A program made the position numbers and the translations under genes. Under the pieces are notes generated by a model that was given only the letters and a program-made list of their open reading frames with translations, searched no databases and was not told the origin of the DNA. A DNA stretch of 6,113 nt from Chitinophagaceae bacterium (GTDB taxonomy: Bacteria; Bacteroidota; Bacteroidia; Chitinophagales; Chitinophagaceae): positions 1 to 6,113 of the forward strand of contig CANLED010000143.1 in assembly GCA_947489175.1 (NCBI GenBank). The letters are read 5' to 3'. Of this stretch, positions 5,368 through 6,113 are shown in pieces; position 1 is the stretch's first letter, and every line of letters starts with the position of its first letter.

Positions 5368-6093
5368 TTAATCAATTGAATTATACCTGATGCAATTGTT
5401 TTCAATGATCATATATTTTCCAATGGTACCCAAGCAATCAATCAAATGATAACGTCCATTGGTTATTTTAGCAACTGCTTTGATGTCATTTATTTTTGTA
5501 TGTCCAAATACCTGAATGAACTTTGTTGTTATGGTTGTGAAATTCGCTTTAATCAAACTCTCCGTTCTTATCCATATTGGAGATTGTTGAACATCATTTC
5601 CAGTGGGATCTATGCCACAAAAAATAAAGGCCAATGGATTTTCAATAAAAAGCTTGTTTAAATCATCAACCAATGTAGTTTCATTCCAACGATTCTTACC
5701 AAATGTTTTGTCCATAAATACACCACTTACTCCTGCATGGGAAAAGAGAAAATCTCCCATTTGATAAGCCATTTGCAAATGTTTTCTGTGTGCATCAACC
5801 ACTGCTTCAAGGTGTATTTTTTCTGACACTTGATAGCCGGAAGTAAATGTATTCCCAACTTCAGGAAAGTAATGGAAGTCGTGGTTTCCAATGAGCATAA
5901 TTATTTCTACATTGGGGCTGCTTTTTTTGTAATCTATGATCTCTAAAAAATTATCAATTTGTTCATCAGCGGTATATAATACATTGTCAAAATAATCACC
6001 CACAAAAATAACGCGCTCAACATCAGTTTCCTGAGCAATAGCTTTTTTCCAATGCGGCCGACCATGGGTATCTCCTAAAATTATTGTTTTCAT
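5368..6093 (-). CDS. PPP-like metallophosphatase (calcineurin-like phosphoesterase)
   Basis: A 241-aa cytoplasmic metallophosphoesterase with every signature in order: GDTHG (7-11; ligands Asp8, His10), GDYFD (32-36; bridging Asp33), GNHD (69-72; Asn70 and catalytic His71), SHAG (118-121; His119) and GHT (197-199; His198). The GDxHG, GDxxD, GNH and GHT spacing matches the PPP group, which includes bacterial Ser/Thr protein phosphatases and symmetric diadenosine tetraphosphatases (ApaH/PrpE type), more than the YfcE or SbcD types. The dinuclear metal site is complete, so the enzyme should be active; whether it acts on proteins or dinucleotides cannot be told. There is no signal peptide. ATG 6093 begins right at the typical MKTIILGDTHG beta-strand. 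It is convergent with the small membrane gene with a 22-bp gap; only 20 bases upstream are in the window, so its promoter is not assessable. Confidence 0.9.
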   Translation of the reverse strand: MKTIILGDTHGRPHWKKAIAQETDVERVIFVGDYFDNVLYTADEQIDNFLEIIDYKKSSPNVEIIMLIGNHDFHYFPEVGNTFTSGYQVSEKIHLEAVVDAHRKHLQMAYQMGDFLFSHAGVSGVFMDKTFGKNRWNETTLVDDLNKLFIENPLAFIFCGIDPTGNDVQQSPIWIRTESLIKANFTTITTKFIQVFGHTKINDIKAVAKITNGRYHLIDCLGTIGKYMIIENNCIRYNSID

Positions 6094-6113
6094 TTTATTG
6101 GTTTGATTTAAAA

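Noticed and set aside
5446..5661. Plus-strand open frame of 71 codons
   Set aside because: Antisense to the metallophosphatase, which carries a full set of catalytic motifs.

Overview
The window looks like chromosomal DNA from a member of the Bacteroidota. It is AT-rich, the start codons mostly lack a strong Shine-Dalgarno sequence, one promoter candidate fits the Bacteroidota -33/-7 pattern (TAnnTTTG), and the protein types (exported GH2 glycosidase, NADP-type ketoglutarate semialdehyde dehydrogenase, WYL regulator) are common there. I cannot assign a genus from sequence alone.

Layout. On the minus strand, 1-625 is the 5' part of an exported GH2 beta-galactosidase-like enzyme that runs off the left edge. 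It is divergent from a plus-strand pair: a DapA-superfamily lyase/deaminase (743-1663) and an aldehyde dehydrogenase of the 2,5-dioxovalerate (alpha-ketoglutarate semialdehyde) type (1777-3264). A 192-bp AT-rich gap follows, then an unrecognised 135-aa protein (3457-3864) and a WYL-domain transcriptional regulator (3928-4959). Next is a gap of about 160 bp holding two consecutive hairpins (5028-5063 and 5066-5098), a small two-helix membrane protein (5121-5345) and, convergent with it, a PPP-like metallophosphatase on the minus strand (5368-6093).

How the genes work together. The lyase and dehydrogenase make biochemical sense as the last two steps of trans-4-hydroxyproline catabolism: deamination of 1-pyrroline-4-hydroxy-2-carboxylate to alpha-ketoglutarate semialdehyde, then oxidation to alpha-ketoglutarate. 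The same two-enzyme logic occurs in oxidative pentose or glucarate breakdown, where the lyase acts as a sugar-acid dehydratase. The epimerase and oxidase expected for hydroxyproline are not in the window. The other genes show no clear functional link to this pair. The 135-aa protein and the WYL regulator may form a unit, but that rests on adjacency only.

I see no CRISPR array, tRNA, rRNA, transposase or clear defence system. The least explained items are the double hairpin and the 135-aa protein next to the WYL regulator.
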